From positions 124,001-188,000 of the forward strand of contig NZ_JBFRFB010000003.1 of NCBI RefSeq assembly GCF_052114605.1: a stretch of 64,000 nt of DNA, given 5' to 3'. This DNA is from Microvirga sp052114605. GTDB lineage: Bacteria; Pseudomonadota; Alphaproteobacteria; Rhizobiales; Beijerinckiaceae. The position numbers and the translations under genes are program-made. The notes beneath the pieces are model-generated. The model did no database searches. It saw only the letters and a program-made list of their open reading frames with translations, and was not told the origin of the DNA. Of the stretch, positions 17,177 through 30,533 are shown one piece after another (positions within the stretch are counted from its first letter, which is position 1; every line of letters begins with the position of its first letter).

Positions 17177-18922
17177 CTAGCCCACGCCTGAGGTGCCGCG
17201 GGCCCGTCCGATTGGCAAGGTCTCGACCCGGACGAACGGATCCATTTCGTCGTGATCGTCGCCGTAGCCTGGGATCAAGCCGTATTCTTCCTTAATGGAG
17301 CGTCTGTTGGAGATCGCCCGCAAGCCGGCCAAGAGGGGAGAATTGCCTCGAAGTGACTGCAGGCCGATCTGCTGGGCTTTTTGCTTCACCTCTATGCTCA
17401 GATTAGAAATTGTTTGCGAGGGTATCTGAGGCATTCCGAGACGCTCGAGCAACCGCTCCAGATCGAGTGGTGTCGCATCCCACTCGGCAGCCTGAGAGAC
17501 GAGCTGCATCATTTCTTCGGCCGATACGCCATTGCTGCGCAGGAAGATGGGGTGATATCCACCTTTTCGCACTCTCGGTACATTGATCTCGATCCGGCCG
17601 ACACCCGTTTCCCAGTGCTGCCGCCGGTATCCGTTCCGGCGATTGACCCGGCTGGGTCCACGCTCCCTCACTCCTGCTCCGCACAGCGTCGAAATTTCGA
17701 TCGTCATGAACTTCTCGGCGAGAGTTTTCAGCAGTTCGCGTGCGCTGGTTTCACCATTGGTTTTGACCATAGCCGAAGTATCGCCATTGACATGAACTTT
17801 AACCTTGGCCGGGCCATTGAGCATAAGGTCATTGCCGCGCAGGATCTCGATGTGGTGATGATCGAATTCGGCCTTCGGAGAAATCCCGGCTGGGTTCATC
17901 ACCATCGATGTGAGTGCGCCGTCTTGGATTTCCCATGGTGTAAAGACGGGAAGACCGGTGGAGCGTTGGGTTTCCCGCATCATCAAGGGCGATTGCGTCA
18001 GGCGGCCACTTATAGCCAGAACATTGTGGCCGGCAGCCTTCAGCATGTCGACACCGCATTTTGCGCCCATTGAGTCGTATGCGGCGAATATGACACCAAC
18101 ACAATCGGTCCAAAGGCCATCCGCTTGGATGACATCTGCGGTCTCGAGATGCTGCAATCCGTCGGCAACTTCGACCACAGCGACTTCGCAGCCTTGCTGG
18201 GCTGCGCTATAGATCAAACGCCGCGTCGATGCGACGATATCCTCCAGTGGGATCAGATATGTACTCGCCAACCCGCCATCAGTGAAATCGAGAACGACAT
18301 CGGCTCCCGCATCGCGAACAATCCAAAGATCGTTTCCCGCTCCGGTGCCGGTGGCTTTGATGGCCGCGACCCGATAGCCAGCCCCTTTGAAGCCTCTCAC
18401 CATCGATGTCGAGGTGAACGTCTTGCCAGCGTTCATCGATGTGCCGAGGGAAAGGATGACCTTGATCGGATTCGCCGGAGCCGGCGCGTTGACCGCGAAA
18501 TTCTTAAGGTTGAGTCGATTGCCTTCGGCATCTGTGATAAGGCCGATCGGAGAAATCCGCGTTGATGGAATCATCTTCTCATTTCGTGTGACTTCGCATG
18601 ATGCGATGCCACCCGCAGCGACAAGGTCACAACTGCTCAGGTCTTCTCCGATCAACCCTTCGAACTGATCAGGTGCATATCTGTTGCCAAAGCAAACGAC
18701 GATTTCGTCACCTGGAAACAGATGCGCACGTCGTCCATCGGTCAACTCGATGCGTCGTTGTTTGCCCAATTCATCGACGCGTGCCAAAACCAAGTCGCCG
18801 GATGCTGGAACCGTCGCTGGATCGGTTATTAGATTTGACATCGCTTGGAGGGGAACACGGCGGGTAGTGTACGCGCGTTTCGCACAAGCGATCCGCCTAG
18901 AGTCCAGTCTTTCTAGGGCCAT
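17177..18922 (-). CDS. P-loop NTPase (DUF1611-like) with IS256-transposase-like C-terminal segment
   Basis: 581 residues from ATG 18922 (GGAGG seven bases upstream). Residues about 40-145 look like a small beta-rich domain. Residues about 150-380 form a P-loop domain with GTSMNAGKT at 160-168, followed by IKATGTGAG and ADVVLDFTDGG, resembling DUF1611/dethiobiotin-synthetase-type enzymes. Some DUF1611 proteins (DgcN) act on D-glutamate; that role is not shown here. Residues about 395-520 match the N-terminal region of IS256-family transposases: GAGVRERGPSRVNRRNGYRR, then HWETGVGRIEINVPRVRKGG, then TISNLS. The DDE catalytic domain is absent. The reading frame is continuous, so this is either a domesticated fusion or an insertion that replaced the original C-terminus. 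The promoter should lie in the gap 18923-19557. Confidence 0.72.
   Translation of the reverse strand: MALERLDSRRIACAKRAYTTRRVPLQAMSNLITDPATVPASGDLVLARVDELGKQRRIELTDGRRAHLFPGDEIVVCFGNRYAPDQFEGLIGEDLSSCDLVAAGGIASCEVTRNEKMIPSTRISPIGLITDAEGNRLNLKNFAVNAPAPANPIKVILSLGTSMNAGKTFTSTSMVRGFKGAGYRVAAIKATGTGAGNDLWIVRDAGADVVLDFTDGGLASTYLIPLEDIVASTRRLIYSAAQQGCEVAVVEVADGLQHLETADVIQADGLWTDCVGVIFAAYDSMGAKCGVDMLKAAGHNVLAISGRLTQSPLMMRETQRSTGLPVFTPWEIQDGALTSMVMNPAGISPKAEFDHHHIEILRGNDLMLNGPAKVKVHVNGDTSAMVKTNGETSARELLKTLAEKFMTIEISTLCGAGVRERGPSRVNRRNGYRRQHWETGVGRIEINVPRVRKGGYHPIFLRSNGVSAEEMMQLVSQAAEWDATPLDLERLLERLGMPQIPSQTISNLSIEVKQKAQQIGLQSLRGNSPLLAGLRAISNRRSIKEEYGLIPGYGDDHDEMDPFVRVETLPIGRARGTSGVG
17363..17740 (-). 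mobile_element. IS256-family transposase fragment fused in frame
   Basis: This segment encodes residues about 395-520 of the 17177-18922 protein. The order of R-N-G-Y-R, W-E-T-x-x-G, I-x-I-x-V-P-x-x-R-K-G and the later T-I-S helix is that of the IS256 transposase N-terminus. No catalytic region and no defined terminal repeats were seen, so it is a remnant or captured domain, not a working element. Confidence 0.65.
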
Positions 18923-19557
18923 TACTAGCCTCCAAAGATGCTTTCCGCCCTGTTTTGTTTCGACACTTTCCGTGCCTCTTGTTCTGTATTCAACCTGAAT
19001 ATTGGGTATGTGTCTGTCAACGTAGAAACCTGCTCGCTAAAGTAGTAGCTACGAATATTCGGGTAATGGCCTACCCACTCGGTAGCAACTATATCGGCGC
19101 ATGACCGATATCCCTAAATGGATTGGTTCAATGAAGGGGAGGAGCCTTGTGCCGGCCAATATGCGTGTAGCGAGTATAGGTTAAGCCGTGTTCGCGTTTG
19201 GGTGAGACACGTCGCTGTCCCTAAAAGTATTAATTCCAGAGAGCGATTTTTTGCGAGGTTATGCGTGCAATTGAGGAGCGAGATGAAAGTGGGCCTGCTT
19301 AGTCTCGATGAGCATGAGCGGGTATTTTTTGCGTCGTATTACGTTGGTTCGTCCGACACCAGCTTGATATGCCAGGAGGTTCAAGACGACAGGTTTCAGC
19401 CAAGCGTCAGGCATCGATGCATCCGCTGTAATATTAGAACACTAAATGTCGCAGGTCGGCGGCCTGATGAAATATTGTTCAGGCAGGCCAGCTCCCTCAT
19501 GCTGATAAGGTCAGACGGATCAAGTCAATCATAACCGGTCTGAAGAGGGGCTCTGTG
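18923..19557. other. long low-GC intergenic region
   Basis: 635 bases, clearly AT-richer than the flanks. A frame at 19118-19534 is open but has Arg/Cys/Ser-rich composition and no ribosome site, so I do not call it. Short dyads such as CGAATATTCG and GGGTAATGGCCTACCC occur near 19050-19078. It should contain the divergent promoters of the leftward P-loop gene and the rightward small gene. Confidence 0.45.
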
Positions 19558-19827
19558 ATGGACAATCAGATCAGTGTGCTTGGTCTCTTGCGAAAAGCAC
19601 GGGATCTCGTCGAGGCCGGGCGGCATGCGTGTGTCATCGAGGCGATCGGTGCCTTTAAAGCCGAAGCCGCAGGGCAGAAACGCGACATGGCCTATTACGC
19701 TGTTTTGGAAACAGCCAATAATGCTAGGAGTGAAAGCGGAATGACCGTGTTGGCAGAAGCCAGCCGAGACATGACCGCCGCCTTGCTCAATGCAACGAGC
19801 GAGCGGATCACATCGAAGATGCATTGA
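19558..19827 (+). CDS. small conserved-looking protein of unknown function
   Basis: 89 residues from ATG 19558; GTG 19555 is the alternative. AGAGGGG lies upstream. It begins MDNQISVLGLLRKARDLVEA and is almost entirely helical by composition, with no Cys-rich, membrane or DNA-binding motif I recognise. Third-position GC is high, as in real genes here, and a strong hairpin follows at 19833. I do not recognise the family. It is convergent with the cystathionine lyase gene. Confidence 0.6.
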   Translation: MDNQISVLGLLRKARDLVEAGRHACVIEAIGAFKAEAAGQKRDMAYYAVLETANNARSESGMTVLAEASRDMTAALLNATSERITSKMH

Positions 19828-19832
19828 GTACA

Positions 19833-19856
19833 GGGGCTCAGAGTTACCTGAGCCCC
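19833..19856. terminator. hairpin between convergent genes
   Basis: GGGGCTCAG, six-base loop, CTGAGCCCC: a perfect 9-bp GC-rich stem six bases after the small gene's stop and before the stop of the leftward lyase gene at 19874. There is no long T-run on either side, but the placement fits a bidirectional terminator. Confidence 0.7.
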
Positions 19857-19873
19857 ATGTGATGAATCTGGCT

Positions 19874-21034
19874 TCATACCAAGGCGGAGCGTAGATCCTG
19901 GATCAGATCGTCGGCATCTTCGATTCCGACGGAGAGGCGCACCAAGCCGTCATCGATGCCTAGTTCTGCGCGCACCTGGGGCGGCACCGAGGCATGAGTC
20001 ATGATCGCGGGATGTTCGATCAAGCTTTCGACGCCGCCCAGGCTTTCCGCCAGGGTGAACAATTGGCAACGCTCCAGGAAACGCGTGGCGCCTTCGAGGC
20101 CACCTTTGATGCGAACCGTAATGATGCCGCCGAAGCCGCGCATTTGGCGCTTCGCCAATTCATGTTGAGGATGAGAGGCCAAGCCAGGATAAATGACGCC
20201 ATCCACCTGCGGATGAGCTTCGAGAAACTCAGCGATCTTTAGTGCGGATGTGCAGTGGCGCTCCATGCGCAACGAAAGAGTTTTCAAGCCGCGTAGAGCC
20301 AGGAAGCTGTCGAAGGGGCCGGAGATCGAGCCGACGGCATTCTGAAGGAACGCGATCTTCTCGCGGACCTCTTGGTTTTGTCCTACGATGACGACACCAC
20401 CGACCATGTCCGAATGGCCGTTCAGATATTTCGTCGTAGAATGCACGACGATGTCGAAGCCGAATTCGAGCGGTCGTTGCACCCAGGGGCTGGCAAAGGT
20501 GTTGTCGGCAACCAGCAAAGTTCCATGACCGCGCGTCGCCTGCGCAATCGCTTCCAGATCGGCAAGCTTCAGAAGGGGATTGGTCGGAGTTTCCACCCAG
20601 ACCAATCGCGTATTCGGCCGTAGGGCGGCTTTGACCGCGTCTGCATCGCCAAGATCGACATACGTGATCTCAAGTCCTGCGGATTGCTTGCGGACTCGTT
20701 CGAAGAGGCGGCGCGTACCACCATAGAGATCGTCGGAGGCGACGATATGCGACCCGTGATCTAGCATGTCCAGGACGGTTGCACTGGCAGCGAGGCCTGA
20801 CGAGAACGCGAAGGCCGCTGTGCCTCCTTCAAGATCCGCGATGCAGCGCTCGAAAGCCATGCGGGTTGGATTTTGCGAGCGGGCATATTCGAAGCCCTTA
20901 TGCACGCCGGGACTTTCCTGAGCGAAAGTCGACGTTGCGTAGATCGGCATCATCACCGCGCCTGTGGTCGGATCAGGGGCTTGGCCAGCATGAATGCAGC
21001 GGGTTGAGAAGGCAAGTTGGTTGCGGGCGTTCAT
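19874..21034 (-). CDS. cystathionine gamma-lyase / gamma-synthase family PLP enzyme
   Basis: 386 residues, the usual length of Cys/Met-metabolism PLP enzymes. Visible motifs are FEYARSQNPTR near the N-terminus, AFSSGLAA (phosphate-binding region), VWVETPTNP, ADNTFASPW with the PLP-contacting Asp, and STTKYLNGHSD with the Schiff-base Lys. ESLIEHPAIMTHAS near the C-terminus is the substrate-binding region. The start overlaps the stop of the cystathionine beta-synthase gene by four bases, so the pair most likely forms a reverse transsulfuration route from homocysteine to cysteine, with this enzyme cleaving cystathionine. Sequence alone does not separate lyase from gamma-synthase; the pairing favours the lyase. 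Confidence 0.88.
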   Translation of the reverse strand: MNARNQLAFSTRCIHAGQAPDPTTGAVMMPIYATSTFAQESPGVHKGFEYARSQNPTRMAFERCIADLEGGTAAFAFSSGLAASATVLDMLDHGSHIVASDDLYGGTRRLFERVRKQSAGLEITYVDLGDADAVKAALRPNTRLVWVETPTNPLLKLADLEAIAQATRGHGTLLVADNTFASPWVQRPLEFGFDIVVHSTTKYLNGHSDMVGGVVIVGQNQEVREKIAFLQNAVGSISGPFDSFLALRGLKTLSLRMERHCTSALKIAEFLEAHPQVDGVIYPGLASHPQHELAKRQMRGFGGIITVRIKGGLEGATRFLERCQLFTLAESLGGVESLIEHPAIMTHASVPPQVRAELGIDDGLVRLSVGIEDADDLIQDLRSALV

Positions 21035-22407
21035 TGGGCCTGAATCCGGAAGAAATTGATGAGATCGATACGGGTAGCGAGGCCGACAAAGGTGTCGCCA
21101 TCCATGATCACCGGCACGAGGCCGGCTGCGAAGAGAGGGAGAAGATCTGTGACGGGCGCATCGGCAGAGATCGTTTGCAGCCGTGTCACCATCACCTCAC
21201 GGACCGCCTTGTTGAAGACCGATTGCGGCTCGTGCTCATTCGCGACCAAAGCGTTGAGAATGTCGCTCTCATCCACCAATCCAACGACACGGCCATTCTC
21301 GATGACCGGCAATTGGGAGATGTCGGACGAGCGCATCCTCGCGAAAGCGGATTTCAGCGTCTCGTTAGGCGAGACGAAGATCGTGGCGCCCTCGCCGAAG
21401 GGGTTGATCACGACATCGCGCGCGCGGCCAGTGGGCTTGCGGTCTAGCCAGCCTTCCTGGGCGATGAATGCATCGTTGAAGACCTTCGACAGATACTTGG
21501 CGCCCGTGTCGCAAACGAGGGTGACAACGCGCTTTGGCTCCGTCTGCTCCCGGCAATAGCGCAGGGCCGCAACCAGCAATGTGCCGGAGGAAGAGCCCGC
21601 AAGGATGCCTTCCTTGCGCAGCAGCTCGCGGGCAGTCTCGAAGCTTTCCTTGTCGCTGATGGAATAGGCCTTCTTCACGAGCGAGAGATCGCAATTCGGC
21701 GGCACGAAATCCTCACCGATGCCTTCGACGGCCCAGGAGCCTGCCTCGGTCATCTGCCCTGTCTCAACAAGCGGTGCGAGTATTGAGCCCGACGGATCGG
21801 CAAGGATCATCTCGGTTTTGGGAGACGCCTTCTTGAGGTAGCGTCCAATCCCGCTGAGAGTGCCGCCGGAGCCGACGCCGACAACGACGGCATCGACGTC
21901 GCCATCCATCTGATCAAGGATTTCCGGTCCCGTGCTCGCCTCATGGGCCGCCGGATTGGCCGGGTTCTCGAATTGGTTGACGTAGACTGCTCCGGGCGTC
22001 TTGCGCGTGATCTCCAATGCGAGATCCTGATAATAATCGGGATGCCCCTTGCCGACGTCGGATCGGGTGATCACGACTTCTGCGCCCAAGGCCTTTGCAT
22101 GAAGGACTTTTTCCCGAGACATCTTGTCTGGAACCACGAGGAGGGTGCGATATCCCTTGCTGGCGCCGACGAGCGCGAGGCCGACGCCCGTATTCCCGGC
22201 AGTTGCCTCTACGATGGTCCCGCCGGGCTTCAGGCTGCCGTCTGCCTCGGCCGCTTCGATCATGGCCCGGGCAGGGCGGTCCTTGATGGAGCCGCTTGGA
22301 TTGGCGCTTTCCAGCTTCAGGAAAAGGCGGCACGGACCGACATCCAGACTTGTCACCTCCACAAGAGGTGTCTTGCCGATCAAATCCAATGCTCCGCGAG
22401 CAGTCAT
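21031..22407 (-). CDS. cystathionine beta-synthase with C-terminal CBS domains
   Basis: 458 residues. Residues about 1-310 are a fold-type II PLP synthase: SANPSGSIKDRPA carries the PLP Lys, EATAGNTGVGLA binds the substrate carboxylate, and GVGSGGTLSG is the phosphate loop. Residues about 340-455 are a pair of CBS motifs (ISQLPVIENGRVVGLVDESD and DLLPLFAAGLVPVIMDGD). This matches Cys synthase-like cystathionine beta-synthases, which join serine and homocysteine. AAGGA precedes the ATG. It is coupled to the downstream lyase gene by an ATGA overlap. The CBS domains could bind an adenosyl ligand, though which is not visible. No SAM-riboswitch-like structure was recognised upstream. Confidence 0.9.
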   Translation of the reverse strand: MTARGALDLIGKTPLVEVTSLDVGPCRLFLKLESANPSGSIKDRPARAMIEAAEADGSLKPGGTIVEATAGNTGVGLALVGASKGYRTLLVVPDKMSREKVLHAKALGAEVVITRSDVGKGHPDYYQDLALEITRKTPGAVYVNQFENPANPAAHEASTGPEILDQMDGDVDAVVVGVGSGGTLSGIGRYLKKASPKTEMILADPSGSILAPLVETGQMTEAGSWAVEGIGEDFVPPNCDLSLVKKAYSISDKESFETARELLRKEGILAGSSSGTLLVAALRYCREQTEPKRVVTLVCDTGAKYLSKVFNDAFIAQEGWLDRKPTGRARDVVINPFGEGATIFVSPNETLKSAFARMRSSDISQLPVIENGRVVGLVDESDILNALVANEHEPQSVFNKAVREVMVTRLQTISADAPVTDLLPLFAAGLVPVIMDGDTFVGLATRIDLINFFRIQAQ

Positions 22408-22555
22408 TTCACGGTTCCTTGTGTGAAATTATTCTATTGCTGCTATATATATGTGAAAATTACTTCTGCCTATACAGGCCCTGGAAGAATCTTCATGCAC
22501 ATTGCTGGCCGCTACGGGTCAATGCCGGAAATGTGCATTCGATCCCCTGCCTCGC

Positions 22556-23608
22556 CTATCGAGGGTGTGCCTGGCGGCTTGCGACTTCCTTACGAACGAC
22601 AGGCGCGACCTCCGTGCCGAACAACTCGATGCTACGCATGATCTGTGCGTGCGGCATGGTACCGACGCTGAACTGGGCGAGATATCGGTCGTGGTTGAAG
22701 ATCTCATGTTGGAAAAGGATCTTGTCGATCACTTCCTGGGGGCTGCCCACCGCCAGAGCGCCACGGGGGGAACGGAGTGCATCGAAATGCTCGCGGGTCG
22801 TCGGCCCCCAGCCCCGCTCGCGACCGATCTTCGACATGACATGGGCATAAGGCGGAAAGAACTCATCCGCTGCCTGCTGTGAGTCAGGGGCCACATAAGC
22901 ATGTGTGTTGATACCGACCTTGAGGCGGGAAGGGGCGTGCCCCGCACGCCGGCCTGCCTCATGATAAAGAGCCACGAGTGGAGCGAAGCGCTCGGGTTCG
23001 CCGCCGATGATTGCGAGGGCGAGAGGAAGACCGAGGGTCCCCGCTCTCACGACGGATTGAGGCGTACCGCCCACCGCAATCCACACCGGTAGCGGGTTCT
23101 GTACCGGCCGAGGATAGACGGCCTGGTTGTGAAGAGCGGGTCTAAGTCTGCCCGACCACGTGACATTCTCCTCATCCCTGATCTTCAGGAGCAGATCGAG
23201 TTTCTCGGCGAATAAGGTGTCGTAGTCATTGAGGTCGTATCCGAAGAGCGGAAAGGATTCGATGAACGATCCGCGCCCCGCCATGATTTCCGCGCGCCCG
23301 TTGGACAGGAGGTCAACCGTCGCGAAGTTTTGAAAGACGCGGATCGGGTCGTCTGAACTGAGGACGGTGACAGCGCTCGTCAGCCGGATGGTCTTGGTAC
23401 GCTCGGCCGCGGCGGCAAGAACGATCGCAGGCGCGGAAACCACATAATCCTGGCGATGGTGCTCACCGAGGCCGAAGACATCGAGACCGACTTGTTCCGC
23501 AAGCTCGATCTCCTCCATCAAGTCTCGCAGGCGTTGCGCAGGGCTGACCAGATGACCAGTTGCCGGATCGGGTGTTCTCTCGGCGAAAGTGTAGATCCCA
23601 AGCTCCAT
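22556..23608 (-). CDS. LLM-class flavin-dependent oxidoreductase
   Basis: 350 residues with the bacterial-luciferase-like TIM-barrel pattern: MELGIYTFAE at the N-terminus, a VFGLGEHHRQDYVVSAP block, then RIRLTS-type strand IRLTSAVTVLSSDDP, GRAEIMAGRGSF and PVWIAVGGTPQS. Such enzymes use reduced flavin, usually FMN, to oxidise small organics or sulfonates; the substrate is not deducible. GAGAGG precedes the ATG. It is divergent from a LysR-type regulator 223 bases away, the classic layout for LysR control of its neighbour. The nearby transsulfuration genes hint at sulfur metabolism, but that is only inference. Confidence 0.88.
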   Translation of the reverse strand: MELGIYTFAERTPDPATGHLVSPAQRLRDLMEEIELAEQVGLDVFGLGEHHRQDYVVSAPAIVLAAAAERTKTIRLTSAVTVLSSDDPIRVFQNFATVDLLSNGRAEIMAGRGSFIESFPLFGYDLNDYDTLFAEKLDLLLKIRDEENVTWSGRLRPALHNQAVYPRPVQNPLPVWIAVGGTPQSVVRAGTLGLPLALAIIGGEPERFAPLVALYHEAGRRAGHAPSRLKVGINTHAYVAPDSQQAADEFFPPYAHVMSKIGRERGWGPTTREHFDALRSPRGALAVGSPQEVIDKILFQHEIFNHDRYLAQFSVGTMPHAQIMRSIELFGTEVAPVVRKEVASRQAHPR

Positions 23609-23831
23609 GACGACCTCTCAATTCAGCCTTCTATCGGCGCAGGATGGATTGGCTCTACAGAAACTATCATGAACCTATCCGGCATTCAGTTCTCCCGTCT
23701 TTACGAAGAATGAGGGTGAAGCCAAGAACTCGAAGTGGAGAGCTCATGGATTTCTCCACTCCATACATTACTCCATCAGGTTGATAATCCGATTGAGTCA
23801 AATAAGACTTCACACTTAAGGAGTGAGGTTC

Positions 23832-24761
23832 ATGCTCGATCGCATCACCAGCATGCAGGTCTTCGTTCGCGTTGCCGCTCTCGGCAGCCTGTCTGCCGCA
23901 GCCCGGGCCTTGGGCATGTCGCAGACCATGGCCACCAAGCATGTAGGCGCCATAGAGGAGCGTCTCGGGGTCAAGCTGCTGCACCGTACCACGAGACGCC
24001 TGACCCTGACCGAGGCCGGAAGGCGCTATCTCGAAAGCGCCGAGCGCATCCTGGCGGAGGTCGAGGAGGCAGAAGCCGCAACCTCGGCAGATCGAATGGA
24101 GGTGAGAGGGGTCTTGCGGATCAATGCTCCCGTTTCGTTCGGCTTCCGGGAGGTTGCGCCGCTTCTCGCCGAGTTCACCCAGCTGCATCGATCCATCACC
24201 GTCGATCTCGGTTTGAACGACCGCTTCGTCGATCTCATCGAGGAAGGTTGGGACGTGGCGGTCCGGATCGGGCGACTGCGCGATTCGACGATGATCGCAC
24301 GCAGGCTCGCTCCATGCCGCCTCGCCGTGTGCGGATCTCCGGGCTACTTTGCCGAGCGCGGCATGCCGAAAACGGTTGCCGAACTCGCCTCGCATAATTG
24401 CCTGGGTTATACGCTCTCGAAAGCCTTGGGACCGGACGAATGGTCTTTCGAGGCTGATGGCCGTGTGAAGGTGCCGATCCAGGGTAACTTGAGGGTGAAT
24501 AACGGCGATGCATTGGTAGCTGCGGCCGTTGGCGGGCAGGGGCTTATTTATGAGCCGACTTTTGTCGTCGGCGATGAACTCCGGGCGGGTCGTCTCATCG
24601 CGCTTGCCCTCGATCATCCGCCCCTGGAACTTCCCGGTGTCTTTGCTGTCTATCCTGCAAACAGGCATCCTCCGGCGAAAGTGCGGGCCTTCGTCGATTT
24701 CCTTGCGCAAAGGTTCGGGGCGAGTCCGCCTTGGGATCGAGACCTTCGGTTCACCCCCTGA
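23832..24761 (+). CDS. LysR-family transcriptional regulator
   Basis: 309 residues from ATG 23832, preceded by AAGGAG; GTG 23823 is in frame but lies within the ribosome-site region. The N-terminal winged helix-turn-helix is clear (SLSAAARALGMSQTMATKHV and RLGVKLLHRTTRRLTLTEAG), and residues about 90-300 form the periplasmic-binding-protein-like effector domain. It reads divergently from the flavin oxidoreductase gene, so the region 23609-23831 probably carries its binding site and both promoters. The effector is unknown. The style is of the AaeR/PerR subgroup. Confidence 0.93.
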   Translation: MLDRITSMQVFVRVAALGSLSAAARALGMSQTMATKHVGAIEERLGVKLLHRTTRRLTLTEAGRRYLESAERILAEVEEAEAATSADRMEVRGVLRINAPVSFGFREVAPLLAEFTQLHRSITVDLGLNDRFVDLIEEGWDVAVRIGRLRDSTMIARRLAPCRLAVCGSPGYFAERGMPKTVAELASHNCLGYTLSKALGPDEWSFEADGRVKVPIQGNLRVNNGDALVAAAVGGQGLIYEPTFVVGDELRAGRLIALALDHPPLELPGVFAVYPANRHPPAKVRAFVDFLAQRFGASPPWDRDLRFTP

Positions 24762-24959
24762 AATAGAGCTGAACAAATCTTATATCAATTTGTTACAACG
24801 TTAGATTTGGAGATTTTAGGCTAACTCCCCCTTGGAACTTTCAAACCCAGCCTACGTTATGGATGGTCGGTATCCGTCTAGAGGTGGCTGAAACGCCCAG
24901 CGGATGCCCGTGCATGAAGGGGTGCCGGGTTGTTGCCCGGACGTGTAACGGGGGGCTAC

Positions 24960-30529
<5,570 letters not shown>

Positions 30530-30533
<4 letters not shown>

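Noticed and set aside
19118..19534. Open frame of 138 codons in the low-GC gap
   Set aside because: No ribosome site, Arg/Cys/Ser-rich composition unlike neighbours, no motif, and it lies in AT-rich non-coding-looking sequence.
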